A DNA stretch of 64,000 bases, from contig JANQKG010000024.1 of the NCBI GenBank assembly GCA_028281235.1, forward strand, positions 1 through 64,000, in the 5' to 3' direction. The notes beneath the pieces were generated by a model. That model ran no database searches. It saw only the letters and a program-made list of their open reading frames with translations, and had not been told where the DNA came from. This document shows positions 15,275-24,298 of this stretch, piece by piece (positions within the stretch are counted from its first letter, which is position 1; the number at the start of each line of letters is the position of its first letter). This DNA is from Afifellaceae bacterium (lineage in GTDB: Bacteria; Pseudomonadota; Alphaproteobacteria; Rhizobiales; Afifellaceae). Position numbers and translations under genes: made by a program.

Positions 15275-15751
15275 CTACGCTTCTTCCCCGGCGCTGTTGC
15301 GCCTGCTCTCCGCCACGGCAAGCTTGCGGGCGATGCGATCGCTGCGGTGGACGCCCATCAGCTCCGCCACACGCCACACGAGGTTCTCCTCGAATTCGTG
15401 GCTCTCGCCGTCGGCATAGACGATCTCCCACAAATGCTCGATGACGCTGATCCGCTCCGCCTCGCTCATCTGGCTCTTCAGAATGCTGGTGAAGCGATAG
15501 AGGTCGACCGCCTCGCTTTCCGCCGCCGTGGCGTCGGCGATCAGCGTGTCGAGGTCGGTGTCGGAGAGCGTGTAATTGCGCACCAGGAGATCGCGCAGCG
15601 TCGTTCGCTCCGCCTCGCTCACAGTTCCGTCAACCGCCATGCAATGAACAAGCAGCGCCGCCAGCGCCAGGCGCGTGTCGTTGGCGCTGACGTGGCGCTC
15701 CTCCTCAACCATGCCGAGACGGCGCACGAAATCCCGCAGAGCATCGATCAT
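15275..15751 (-). CDS. TerB-family protein
   Basis: This 158-residue, mostly helical acidic protein fits the TerB (tellurite resistance B) family. The repeated helical pattern LAALLVHCMAVDGTVSEAER and VIEHLWEIVYADGESHEFEE carries the acidic D-G-x-x-x-x-x-E motifs of the TerB core, which bind divalent metal. Stand-alone TerB proteins are common in rhizobia and their function is unclear. There are no other ter genes here, so a tellurite role is not implied. Confidence 0.85.
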   Translation of the reverse strand: MIDALRDFVRRLGMVEEERHVSANDTRLALAALLVHCMAVDGTVSEAERTTLRDLLVRNYTLSDTDLDTLIADATAAESEAVDLYRFTSILKSQMSEAERISVIEHLWEIVYADGESHEFEENLVWRVAELMGVHRSDRIARKLAVAESRRNSAGEEA

Positions 15752-15857
15752 CCAGTTGACTTAGGACGAAACGGCTGAGAAATCACCCTGCCGGCCGCCA
15801 TTGCGCCCAAGGCCCCCTTACGAGGGTCGCGCCGGCCACCCGTTTGGATGTCGCCCG

Positions 15858-17285
15858 ATGAACGAAACCGCAATGACGCGTGTCGACACGCGGCGTGCGT
15901 GGCTCCAGGAAAGCCGCGCCACGCTGGCATTGTCGTGGCCGATCATCCTGACAAATGTCGCCCAGATGGCGCTCACCACCACCGACGTGGTGATGATGGG
16001 CTGGCTCGGCGCGGATGCGCTTGCCGCCGGTGCGCTCGGCTTCAACCTCTATTTCCTGCCCGTCATCTTCGGGATCGGGCTGGTTTCGGCTGTCGCGCCC
16101 ATGATTGCGCGCGAACTCGGCGCACGCCGAAACTCCGTGCGCGACGTCCGGCGCACGGTGCGCCAGGGATTGTGGGCCGTCGTGGCTCTTACAATTCCGG
16201 TGTGGATCATCTTGTGGTTCACCGAGCCGATCCTGATCGCCATCGGGCAAGAGCCGCATCTGGCGGCCGGCGCGGAAAGCTACATGCGCACGCTGCAATG
16301 GGCCTTCCTGCCGTTTCTCGGCTTTGTCGTGCTGCGCTTCTTCGTGACGGCGCTTGAGCGTCCCATGTGGGCGTTCGTGATCGTCGGCGGTGCGGTGCCG
16401 CTCAATGCGCTCGCCGATTGGTGCCTGATCTTCGGGAATTTCGGATTCCCGCGCCTGGAGCTTTACGGCGCCGGGCTGGCGACGACCTTTGTCAGCACGC
16501 TCATGTTCGTCGCTCTGATCGTGTTGGCCGTCAGCGACCGCAAGTTCCGCCGCTACTATCTCTTCGGGCGTTTCTGGCGGCCGGACTGGCCGCGCTTTCA
16601 CGCCTTGTGGCGGCTTGGCCTGCCGATCGCAGCGACGCTGCTTTTTGAGGTCTCCATCTTCAACGTTGCGGTGTTCTTGATGGGCCTCGTCGGGTCGGCC
16701 GCACTCGCCGCGCACGCCATCGCCATCCAGATCGCGTCGGTGACCTTCATGGTGCCGCTCGGCTTCAGTCAGGCCGTCACGGTGCGCGTGGGTCGCGCCT
16801 TTGGCGCGGGCGATGCGGCGGGCGTCATGCGCGCCGGCTGGTCGGCCTATACGATGGGCGTCGCCTTCATGGCGCTGACGGCATGCGTCATGGTGTTCGC
16901 GCCGCACCTTCTCATCAGCGTTTTTCTGGACTTGAACGATCCGGAGAACGCGGAGGTCATATCGCTGGCAGTGACCTTCCTGATGTTCGCCGCGCTCTTC
17001 CAGGTGGTTGACGGCGCGCAGGCGGTGGGCGCCGGGATGCTGCGTGGCCTGCATGACACGAAAGTGCCTATGCTTTATGCGGCGATCGGCTATTGGGGCG
17101 TCGGGCTGCCGCTCGGCGTGATTCTCGCCTTTCCTCTTGGTTTCGCCGGGTCCGGCATATGGGCCGGGCTCGCGGCCGGACTGACGGCAGTTGCCACGCT
17201 GATGACCTGGCGTTGGCTGAAGCGCGAGAAGCTCAAGCTGGTAACGCCGCGGACGCTTACTGCACTGCAGCAAGGCGCGGCATGA
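15858..17285 (+). CDS. MATE-family multidrug efflux transporter
   Basis: This is a membrane antiporter of the MATE (NorM-like) family, 475 residues with about twelve hydrophobic segments. It begins ESRATLALSWPIILTNVAQMALTTTDVVMMGWLGADALAAGAL, a classic MATE N-lobe. The repeat in the C-lobe shows ALAAHAIAIQIASVTFMVPLGFSQAVTVRVGRAFGAG. ATG 15858 gives a conventional N-terminus. The open frame extends upstream to 15801 without sequence support. It probably exports cationic drugs or metabolites in exchange for H+ or Na+. It has no obvious operon partner. Confidence 0.92.
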   Translation: MNETAMTRVDTRRAWLQESRATLALSWPIILTNVAQMALTTTDVVMMGWLGADALAAGALGFNLYFLPVIFGIGLVSAVAPMIARELGARRNSVRDVRRTVRQGLWAVVALTIPVWIILWFTEPILIAIGQEPHLAAGAESYMRTLQWAFLPFLGFVVLRFFVTALERPMWAFVIVGGAVPLNALADWCLIFGNFGFPRLELYGAGLATTFVSTLMFVALIVLAVSDRKFRRYYLFGRFWRPDWPRFHALWRLGLPIAATLLFEVSIFNVAVFLMGLVGSAALAAHAIAIQIASVTFMVPLGFSQAVTVRVGRAFGAGDAAGVMRAGWSAYTMGVAFMALTACVMVFAPHLLISVFLDLNDPENAEVISLAVTFLMFAALFQVVDGAQAVGAGMLRGLHDTKVPMLYAAIGYWGVGLPLGVILAFPLGFAGSGIWAGLAAGLTAVATLMTWRWLKREKLKLVTPRTLTALQQGAA

Positions 17286-17437
17286 TGTGCCCTTCCGATC
17301 ACGGCACGAACATTGCATGGGGATAAGGGAGATCCGGCGGGGTCTCCGGACCGTAGACACGGGATACAAGGCCCGCCGCGAAGGTTAAATCTTTACAGTC
17401 TTTGCCTTAGGCTGCTCACAACGAAGGTCGACCTGCC
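17286..17437. other. Intergenic region upstream of glgP
   Basis: These 152 bases have no coding potential. The region turns AT-richer before glgP (GGTTAAATCTTTACAGTC near 17383-17400), where the promoter probably lies, but no hexamer pair is convincing. Confidence 0.3.
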
Positions 17438-19945
17438 ATGGAAAAACGCATCAGCAGCGTTGCAGCGTCCATGTTCGCCGACTCCGCCATGCCTGAGGGC
17501 CCTCTGGTCCACGGCGAGGACATTGAGGCGGTGCGCGAGACCATTCTGGCCAAGCTCGCCCTCGTCCAGGGCAAGGTTCCCACCAGCGCCAGTGACCGCG
17601 ACTGGTTCATCGCCGCCTCGCTGGCGGCGCGCGACCGCATCGTCCACCGCTGGGGGGAATCCAAGCGGCAGATGCGCCGGGAGAACCGCAAGCGCGTTTA
17701 TTACCTGTCGTTGGAGTTCCTGATCGGCCGGCTGCTCGGCGAGGTGCTCAACAACCTTGAGCTCACCGCGACCTTTCAAGCTGCGCTCGGCGACCTCGGC
17801 GTCGACCTGGACCACATGTTCTCCTCAGAGCCGGATGCCGCGCTGGGCAATGGCGGGCTCGGCCGGCTCGCCGCCTGCTTCGTGGAGAGCATGGCGACGC
17901 TCTCCATTCCCGCAGTCGGCTACGGTATCCGCTATGACCATGGGCTCTTCCGGCAGGTCATCAAGGACGGTGTGCAGCAGGAATATCCTGAGACGTGGCT
18001 CTCCTTCGGCAATCCGTGGGAATTTGAACGGCCGGAGATCATCTACGACATCGGCTTTGGCGGGCATGTCGACACGGTGACGCTGTCGGGTGGAACGAAA
18101 CGGTCCGTCTGGCATCCCAACGAGACTGTCGAGGCGGTGGCCTTCGACACGCCGATCGTCGGCTGGAAGGGTCGGCGCGTGAATCCGCTGCGCCTCTGGT
18201 CGGCGCGCGCCGTCGACCCGCTCAGGCTCGACATCTTCAATTCCGGCGATCATGTCGGCGCATTGATGACGCAGGCGCGCGCGGAAGCCATCTCCAAGGT
18301 GCTTTATCCGAGCGACGAGACGCCGGCCGGCCAGGAGCTCAGACTCCGCCAGGAATATTTCTTCGTCTCCGCCTCGCTGCAGGACCTGGTCAATCGTCAC
18401 CGGCGTGTCTTCGGCGACGTGCGCTCGCTCCCCGACCGCGCGGCCATTCAGCTCAACGACACGCATCCGGCGATCGCTGTGGCGGAGCTGATGCGCATCC
18501 TCGTCGACGTGCTCGGCCTGGAATGGGACGAGGCCTGGGACATTACGGTCCGCACTCTCTCCTACACCAACCACACCTTGCTGCCGGAGGCGCTGGAGAC
18601 GTGGTCGGTTTCGCTGTTTGAGCGCATGCTGCCGCGGCACGTGCAGATCATCTACCAGATCAACGCGCGGCATCTGGAGGAAGCGGCGCGGCGCACCGTT
18701 TCGGAAGCTGAGCTCAAGGCGCTGTCGCTGATCGACGAGCGCGACGACCGCCGCGTGCGCATGGGCCACCTCGCCTTTGTCGGCTCGCATCGCATCAACG
18801 GCGTCTCAGCCCTGCACACGGAGCTGATGCGCCACACCGTGTTCAAGGACCTGCACAACCTTTATCCGGAGCGGATCGTCTCCAAGACCAACGGCATCAC
18901 CTTCCGCCGCTGGCTGCATCGTGCGAACCCGCGCCTCAGCCGGCTCGCCATGGAACTCTGCGGCGAGGACGTGCTGGACGACCCGACGCGCCTGAAACGG
19001 CTTGAGGCCTATGCAGATGATCCCAACGTGCAGGATCGGCTCGCCCATATCCGTCACGAAAACAAGGGCGCGCTGACGCGGACCATCGGGCACACGCTCA
19101 ACATCAACGTCAATCCGGCCGCGCTCTTCGACGTGCAGATCAAGCGCATTCACGAATATAAGCGCCAGCTTCTCAACCTGCTTGAGACGGTCGCGCTTTA
19201 CGATGCGATCCGCGCCGACCCGAACCAAGATTGGGTGCCGCGGGTCAAGATCTTCGGCGGCAAGGCGGCCGCCACCTATCATCAGGCGAAGCTGATCATT
19301 CGCCTCGCCAACGACATCGCCAAAGTCATCAACAATGACGAGTCGATCCGCGGGCTGCTCAAAGTGGCGTTCATGCCGAACTACAATGTGAGCCTGGCGG
19401 AGACGATCATTCCCGCCTCCGATCTGTCGGAGCAGATTTCCACCGCCGGCATGGAAGCGTCGGGAACCGGCAACATGAAGCTCGGCCTCAATGGCGCCAT
19501 CACCATCGGCACGCTGGACGGGGCGAATGTGGAGATCCATGAGCAGGTCGGCGGCGACAACATCTTCATCTTCGGGCTGCGCGCGGAGGACGTTCACGAG
19601 CGTCTGAAGAACGGCTTCGATTCCGCAGCGGCGATTGAGGCATCGCCGCGGCTGAGCCAGGTCATCGCCGCGATTTCAAGCGGGGCCTTCTCGCCGGAGG
19701 AACCGGGTCGCTATGCGCCGATCGTCGACGCGCTCATGCACAACGACCGCTTCCTGGTGACGGCGGACTTCGACTCCTATTACGAGACGCAGCGCCGGGT
19801 CGACGCGCTGTGGCGTGACAAGCGCGCCTGGTGGGCGATGAGCATCCGCAACATCGCCAACATGGCGTGGTTCTCCTCAGATCGCACAATTCGCGAATAT
19901 GCTGAGGAAATCTGGCGAACCGACGTGCCCCCGCCGGTCGTGTAA
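17438..19945 (+). CDS. glgP: Glycogen/maltodextrin phosphorylase
   Basis: GlgP releases glucose-1-phosphate from alpha-1,4-glucans using phosphate and PLP. The 835-residue protein shows YYLSLEFLIGRLL, ALGNGGLGRLAACF and the PLP-lysine signature EASGTGNMKLGLNGA. RVKIFGGKAAATYHQAK also matches family blocks. Length and motifs are full, with no frameshift. No other glycogen genes (glgA, B, C, X) lie nearby, so it acts as a stand-alone gene between a MATE exporter and the hopanoid locus. Confidence 0.96.
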   Translation: MEKRISSVAASMFADSAMPEGPLVHGEDIEAVRETILAKLALVQGKVPTSASDRDWFIAASLAARDRIVHRWGESKRQMRRENRKRVYYLSLEFLIGRLLGEVLNNLELTATFQAALGDLGVDLDHMFSSEPDAALGNGGLGRLAACFVESMATLSIPAVGYGIRYDHGLFRQVIKDGVQQEYPETWLSFGNPWEFERPEIIYDIGFGGHVDTVTLSGGTKRSVWHPNETVEAVAFDTPIVGWKGRRVNPLRLWSARAVDPLRLDIFNSGDHVGALMTQARAEAISKVLYPSDETPAGQELRLRQEYFFVSASLQDLVNRHRRVFGDVRSLPDRAAIQLNDTHPAIAVAELMRILVDVLGLEWDEAWDITVRTLSYTNHTLLPEALETWSVSLFERMLPRHVQIIYQINARHLEEAARRTVSEAELKALSLIDERDDRRVRMGHLAFVGSHRINGVSALHTELMRHTVFKDLHNLYPERIVSKTNGITFRRWLHRANPRLSRLAMELCGEDVLDDPTRLKRLEAYADDPNVQDRLAHIRHENKGALTRTIGHTLNINVNPAALFDVQIKRIHEYKRQLLNLLETVALYDAIRADPNQDWVPRVKIFGGKAAATYHQAKLIIRLANDIAKVINNDESIRGLLKVAFMPNYNVSLAETIIPASDLSEQISTAGMEASGTGNMKLGLNGAITIGTLDGANVEIHEQVGGDNIFIFGLRAEDVHERLKNGFDSAAAIEASPRLSQVIAAISSGAFSPEEPGRYAPIVDALMHNDRFLVTADFDSYYETQRRVDALWRDKRAWWAMSIRNIANMAWFSSDRTIREYAEEIWRTDVPPPVV

Positions 19946-20074
19946 GGCGCGCAAAGCGGCGCACTTAACCCCTCTCCGACGCGCAAACTTGAACCTTTCG
20001 TCCCGACATGGTTGGAACACAAGGGCAACCGCACCAGCGGGCGCTCTTGGGCAACTGAAAACAGGTGATCTCGC

Positions 20075-21271
20075 GTGGGCGCTGGGCTTCTCGCCGTCGC
20101 GGTCTTGGCGATCTGGCTTTACCTCTTGTTGGCCCGAGGTTTTTTCTGGCGGGCAGCGGAGCGTGACGATGCGCTCGCCGCAGCCGGCGAGACAGACCGC
20201 AGCGACGGCGACTGGCCGTCCGTCACGGCGATTGTGCCGGCCCGCAACGAAGCCGACGTGATCGCCAAGACGATCGACCTCCTTACGCGGCAAACTTACC
20301 CCGGCCGCTTCTCCATTCTCCTGGTCGATGACCAAAGCAGCGACGGAACCGCGGACGCCGCCCGCGCGGCGGCGGCGGAGGCCGGTGCGACGGATGTGCT
20401 GATGGTTCTCAAAGGCTCCGATCCGCCGGCCGGGTGGACGGGCAAGCTGTGGGCCATGCATCAAGGGTTCGGCCGCGTGCAGGAGCAAACGGCGCCGCCG
20501 GATTATGTGCTCTTCACCGATGCCGATATCGCCTACGAAGCGCCCGACGCGATTGAGCGCCTGGTGAGCGGCGCTGAGGCGCGCGGCACGGTGCTCACCT
20601 CGCTCATGGTCAAGCTGCGCTGCGTGAGCCTTCCGGAGCGTCTGCTTGTGCCGGCCTTCATCTTCTTCTTCGCCAAACTCTATCCCTTCGCCTGGGTGAA
20701 CAATCCGCGCCGCGCCATTGCGGCGGCGGCAGGCGGATGCATGCTTGTGCGCCGCGAGGCGCTTGCCGTGGCGGGCGGGCTTGCGGCGATCCGCGGCTCG
20801 CTGATCGACGATTGCGCGCTCGGCGCGCTGATGAAAAAGCAGGGCCCGATCTGGCTGGGGCTGACGCAGCGCGTCGTCAGCCATCGGCCCTATCTCAGCG
20901 TCAACGACATCCGCCGCATGGTGGTGCGCTCCGCCTATGCGGAGCTGCGCTACTCGCCTTGGCGGCTGGCGGGCACGCTTTTAGGCATGGCGCTCACTTA
21001 TATGGCGCCGCCGGCGCTCACGCTTTTTGCCTCCGGCGCGGCACAGGCGCTTGGCGCGGCAGCGTGGATCATGATGGCGGTGTCGTTCGTCCCCACATTG
21101 CGCTTCTACAGGCGCTCGCCGCTTTGGGGTGTCATCCTGCCGGTGATCGCGGCCTTCTACACGGCCTTCACGATTGAGTCCGCCATCCAGCATTGGCGCG
21201 GCCGCGGCGGCGCATGGAAGGGGCGCTTTCAGGCGCAAGCCGCCTCAGCCGAAAAGATCGCCGGCGCATGA
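20075..21271 (+). CDS. hpnB: Hopanoid-associated glycosyltransferase HpnB
   Basis: HpnB is a family-2 membrane glycosyltransferase found in hopanoid operons. Its acceptor is not firmly established. The 398-residue protein has an N-terminal membrane segment, then VTAIVPARNEADVIAKTIDLL, SILLVDDQSSDGTAD, FTDADIAY and C-terminal transmembrane helices (residues about 300-375). The GTG start at 20075 follows AGGTGA. It overlaps hpnC by four bases (ATGA) and is the first gene of the run hpnBCDE-shc-hpnG. Confidence 0.92.
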   Translation: MGAGLLAVAVLAIWLYLLLARGFFWRAAERDDALAAAGETDRSDGDWPSVTAIVPARNEADVIAKTIDLLTRQTYPGRFSILLVDDQSSDGTADAARAAAAEAGATDVLMVLKGSDPPAGWTGKLWAMHQGFGRVQEQTAPPDYVLFTDADIAYEAPDAIERLVSGAEARGTVLTSLMVKLRCVSLPERLLVPAFIFFFAKLYPFAWVNNPRRAIAAAAGGCMLVRREALAVAGGLAAIRGSLIDDCALGALMKKQGPIWLGLTQRVVSHRPYLSVNDIRRMVVRSAYAELRYSPWRLAGTLLGMALTYMAPPALTLFASGAAQALGAAAWIMMAVSFVPTLRFYRRSPLWGVILPVIAAFYTAFTIESAIQHWRGRGGAWKGRFQAQAASAEKIAGA

Positions 21272-22155
21272 TCACGGCAACGGAAGCGCGCTCCGGCAAG
21301 TCGCATCGCGACGAGAACTTCCCCGTCGCGCGGCTGGTGCATCCGCGCCACCGCGGGCCGATCCTCGCCTTCTACCGCTTCGTGCGCGCCGCCGACGACA
21401 TTGCCGACCATCCGACGCTCGCGGCCGACGACAAGCTCCGCATGCTCGACGCGCTCGACGCCGCGCTAACGGGGCGCGGGGCTCCAGACCGGGAAGCGGA
21501 ACCGCTCAAGGCGGCGTTGGCGGAGCGCAACCTCCCGCCACGTCACGCGCTCGACCTCCTCGATGCGTTCCGCATGGATGCAACAAAGCTCCGCTACGCC
21601 GATTGGTCGGAGCTGATGCATTATTGCAGCCTCTCTGCCATGCCGGTCGGACGCTTCGTGCTCGACGTGCATGGCGAGGCGCAGCAGACGACGTGGCCGG
21701 CCTCCGATCCCATCTGTGCGGCCCTTCAAGTCATCAACCATCTGCAGGATTGCGCCGACGACTACCGCAATCTCGATCGCGTCTATCTGCCGCTCGACGT
21801 GATGGAGCGCCACGGCGCGCGCGTTGACGACCTTGCGGACGAAGCCGCCACGCCCGGACTGAAGGCCGTAATCGCGGAACTGGCGGAACGCTCGCTGGGG
21901 CTCCTGGGTGACGGCGGCGCCCTGCCCGACCTGATCGCCGACACGCGGCTGGCGCTGGAGATTTCCGCAATTCATCGCCTGGCCGTGGCGCTTGCCGGCG
22001 GCCTCAGGAACCGCGATCCGCTCAGCCAAAACGTGCATCACAGCAAGGCGCGCTTCGGCTTGATCGCGCTTGCCGCTGCGGCCGGCACGCTGATGCGGCG
22101 GCCCTTCCGTCGCCGACTCGATGCGGGGCTTGCGGCCGGAACGCGGGGGCGTTGA
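21268..22155 (+). CDS. hpnC: Hydroxysqualene synthase HpnC
   Basis: HpnC acts with HpnD and HpnE to make squalene from farnesyl diphosphate. It converts presqualene diphosphate to hydroxysqualene. The 295-residue protein has the trans-isoprenyl synthase motifs FYRFVRAADDIADHPT (first Asp-rich region) and NHLQDCADDYRNLDRVYLP (second). ATG 21268 overlaps the hpnB stop, and the hpnC stop overlaps the hpnD start (TGATG). HpnC and HpnD are clearly paralogous but distinct in sequence. Confidence 0.94.
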   Translation: MITATEARSGKSHRDENFPVARLVHPRHRGPILAFYRFVRAADDIADHPTLAADDKLRMLDALDAALTGRGAPDREAEPLKAALAERNLPPRHALDLLDAFRMDATKLRYADWSELMHYCSLSAMPVGRFVLDVHGEAQQTTWPASDPICAALQVINHLQDCADDYRNLDRVYLPLDVMERHGARVDDLADEAATPGLKAVIAELAERSLGLLGDGGALPDLIADTRLALEISAIHRLAVALAGGLRNRDPLSQNVHHSKARFGLIALAAAAGTLMRRPFRRRLDAGLAAGTRGR

Positions 22156-23021
22156 TGGCAGCGCTCGCAAACGGCGCTCCGGCGCAGACTAGGGGCGGCG
22201 CGGCCACACCGGAGCTGCCGGCGGCGGGCAGCTCGTTCTACACCGCCATGCGCATCCTGCCGGCGAAGCGGCGCGATGCGATGTATGCCGTCTACGCCTT
22301 CTGCCGCGCCGTCGACGACATCGCCGACGAGGAAGGCCCGCGCGGGCCGCGCCGCGAAGCGCTGAACCGATGGCGCGAGGACATCGACCTCTTGTTTCAA
22401 GGCACGGTGCAGGCATCGACGACCGATCTCGCCGAGCCCACGCGTCGCTTCGGCCTGAGGCGCGGCGATTTTCACGCCATCATCGACGGCATGGCGATGG
22501 ATTTGGAGGCCGACCTCTTTGCGCCGGATTGGGAGACGCTCGATCTTTATTGCGACCGCGTCGCGAGCGCCGTCGGCCGGTTGTCGGTGCGTATCTTCGG
22601 CATGGAGGCGGAGCCCGGCGACGCACTGGCCTATCATCTCGGCCGCGCCTTGCAGCTCACCAACATCCTGCGCGACGTGGACGAGGACGCCGCACGCGGG
22701 CGGCTTTATCTGCCGCGCGAAGGATTTCAGCGCGCCGGGATCGCCATCGATGGGCGTCGCGCGGAGGATGTTCTCAGCGAGCCGGCGCTGCAGAAGGTCT
22801 GCGAAGAGCTTGCCGGGCGGGCCATGGACCATTTCGTACACGCCGACCGCATCATGGGCGACGCGCCGCGCGCTGCCGTGCGGGCCCCGCGCCTCATGGA
22901 GGTCGCCTATCGCGACATCCTTCGCAAGCTCAAGGCGCGCGGCTGGGCGCCGCCGCGGACGCGCGTGGGCGTGAGCAAGCTGCGCCTTTTGGGCGCGGTG
23001 CTGCGTTACGGGATTTTGTGA
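22155..23021 (+). CDS. hpnD: Presqualene diphosphate synthase HpnD
   Basis: HpnD condenses two farnesyl diphosphates to presqualene diphosphate. The 288-residue protein contains SSFYTAMRILPAKRRDAMYAVYAFCRAVDDIADEE and, in the second Asp-rich region, LTNILRDVDEDAARGRLYLP, the canonical squalene/phytoene synthase signatures. ATG 22155 shares bases with the hpnC stop, and its stop shares one base with the hpnE start, so the genes are translationally coupled. Confidence 0.95.
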   Translation: MAALANGAPAQTRGGAATPELPAAGSSFYTAMRILPAKRRDAMYAVYAFCRAVDDIADEEGPRGPRREALNRWREDIDLLFQGTVQASTTDLAEPTRRFGLRRGDFHAIIDGMAMDLEADLFAPDWETLDLYCDRVASAVGRLSVRIFGMEAEPGDALAYHLGRALQLTNILRDVDEDAARGRLYLPREGFQRAGIAIDGRRAEDVLSEPALQKVCEELAGRAMDHFVHADRIMGDAPRAAVRAPRLMEVAYRDILRKLKARGWAPPRTRVGVSKLRLLGAVLRYGIL

Positions 23022-24298
23022 TGGCAGGCATCGTCCACGTCATCGGCGCCGGGCTTTCCGGTCTGTCGGCAGCCGTGGAGCTGGCTGACGCGGGACGACG
23101 TGTCGTCGTGCATGAAGCGGCGCGCTTCGCCGGCGGACGCTGCCGCTCCTATCACGACGCAGCGCTCGATCTCACCATCGACAACGGCAACCATCTCCTT
23201 CTCTCCGGCAACTGGGCGGCACTTGCCTATCTCGACCGCATCGGCGGTCGCGATGCGGTGACTATCGCGGATGAGCCGGCCTTCTCGTTTGCCGACCTCG
23301 CAACCGGCGAGCGCTGGACGCTCAGGCCCAATCAGGGCCGTTTGCCGTGGTGGATCCTCGATGCGCGCCGCCGCGTGCCGGGCACGCGCGCACCGGACTA
23401 TCTCGCCCCGATCGGCGTCCTGCGCGCCCCGCCCGCCGCCACTGTCGGCGAGGTGATGGCCTGCCGCGGTCCGCTCTACGATCGTCTGTGGCAGCCGGTC
23501 CTGCTGGCCGCGCTCAACACAGAGCCCGGCGAAGCCGATGCGCAGCTGGCGGCGCAAATCCTGCGTGAGACGCTTGCCGCCGGCGGCCAGGCCTGCCGGC
23601 CGGTGGTCGCCACCGGCGGGCTTTCCGCGGCTTTGGTCGACCCGGCGATCGCCTTCCTGCGCGAGCGCGGCGGCGAGGTGCGGTTCGGCCGGGCGCTCAA
23701 GCGCGTCGCGTTGGAGGGCGCGCGGGTCAGCGCGATCCATTTCGGCGACGACGACATCACGCTCGGCGCGGACGATCAGGTGGTGCTCGCCGTGCCCCCC
23801 AACGTGGCGACAGCGCTGCTTCCTGAGATTTCCGCGCCGGAACGCTTCCATGCCATCGTGAACGGGCATTTCCGCATCGCGCCCCCGGCGGGGCAGCAGC
23901 TGGTGCTCGGCGTGGTTAACGGCATGACGGAATGGCTGTTCGCCTATCCGGACCGGCTTTCCGTCACCATCAGCTGCGCCGACCGGCTTCTCGACACCCC
24001 GCGCGAGGCGCTGGCCGAGACGATTTGGCGCGAAGTCGCCACGCTCACCGGACTTGCGCCGGAATTGCCGCGCTGGCAGATCGTGCGTGAACGACGGGCG
24101 ACCTTCTCCGCCACGCCGCAAGAGGCAGCCAAGCGGCCGGAAGCGCGCACGCGATACGACAATTTGGTGCTTGCCGGCGACTGGACGCAAACGGGCCTGC
24201 CGGCCACCATCGAAGGATCAATCCGTTCCGGCCTGAGTGCGGCGGCGCTGCTTGCAGGCGCGCCCGACCGGCTGGATCGTTCTCGGAGAGCTGCATGA
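23021..24298 (+). CDS. hpnE: Hydroxysqualene dehydroxylase HpnE
   Basis: HpnE is an FAD-dependent amine-oxidase-type enzyme that reduces hydroxysqualene to squalene. The 425-residue protein opens with the dinucleotide-binding motif VIGAGLSGLSAAVELADAG and HEAARFAGGRCRSY. It ends with the FAD signature LVLAGDWTQTGLPATIEGSIRSG, both typical of phytoene-desaturase relatives. It overlaps hpnD by one base and shc by four bases (ATGA). Confidence 0.94.
   Translation: MAGIVHVIGAGLSGLSAAVELADAGRRVVVHEAARFAGGRCRSYHDAALDLTIDNGNHLLLSGNWAALAYLDRIGGRDAVTIADEPAFSFADLATGERWTLRPNQGRLPWWILDARRRVPGTRAPDYLAPIGVLRAPPAATVGEVMACRGPLYDRLWQPVLLAALNTEPGEADAQLAAQILRETLAAGGQACRPVVATGGLSAALVDPAIAFLRERGGEVRFGRALKRVALEGARVSAIHFGDDDITLGADDQVVLAVPPNVATALLPEISAPERFHAIVNGHFRIAPPAGQQLVLGVVNGMTEWLFAYPDRLSVTISCADRLLDTPREALAETIWREVATLTGLAPELPRWQIVRERRATFSATPQEAAKRPEARTRYDNLVLAGDWTQTGLPATIEGSIRSGLSAAALLAGAPDRLDRSRRAA

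Noticed and set aside
15275..15751. Tellurite-resistance island
   Set aside because: Only a stand-alone TerB domain is present. No other ter genes accompany it.
15783..17369. A 528-codon minus-strand frame opposite the MATE gene
   Set aside because: It is Arg/His-rich shadow sequence with no family resemblance. The MATE protein on the plus strand is clear.
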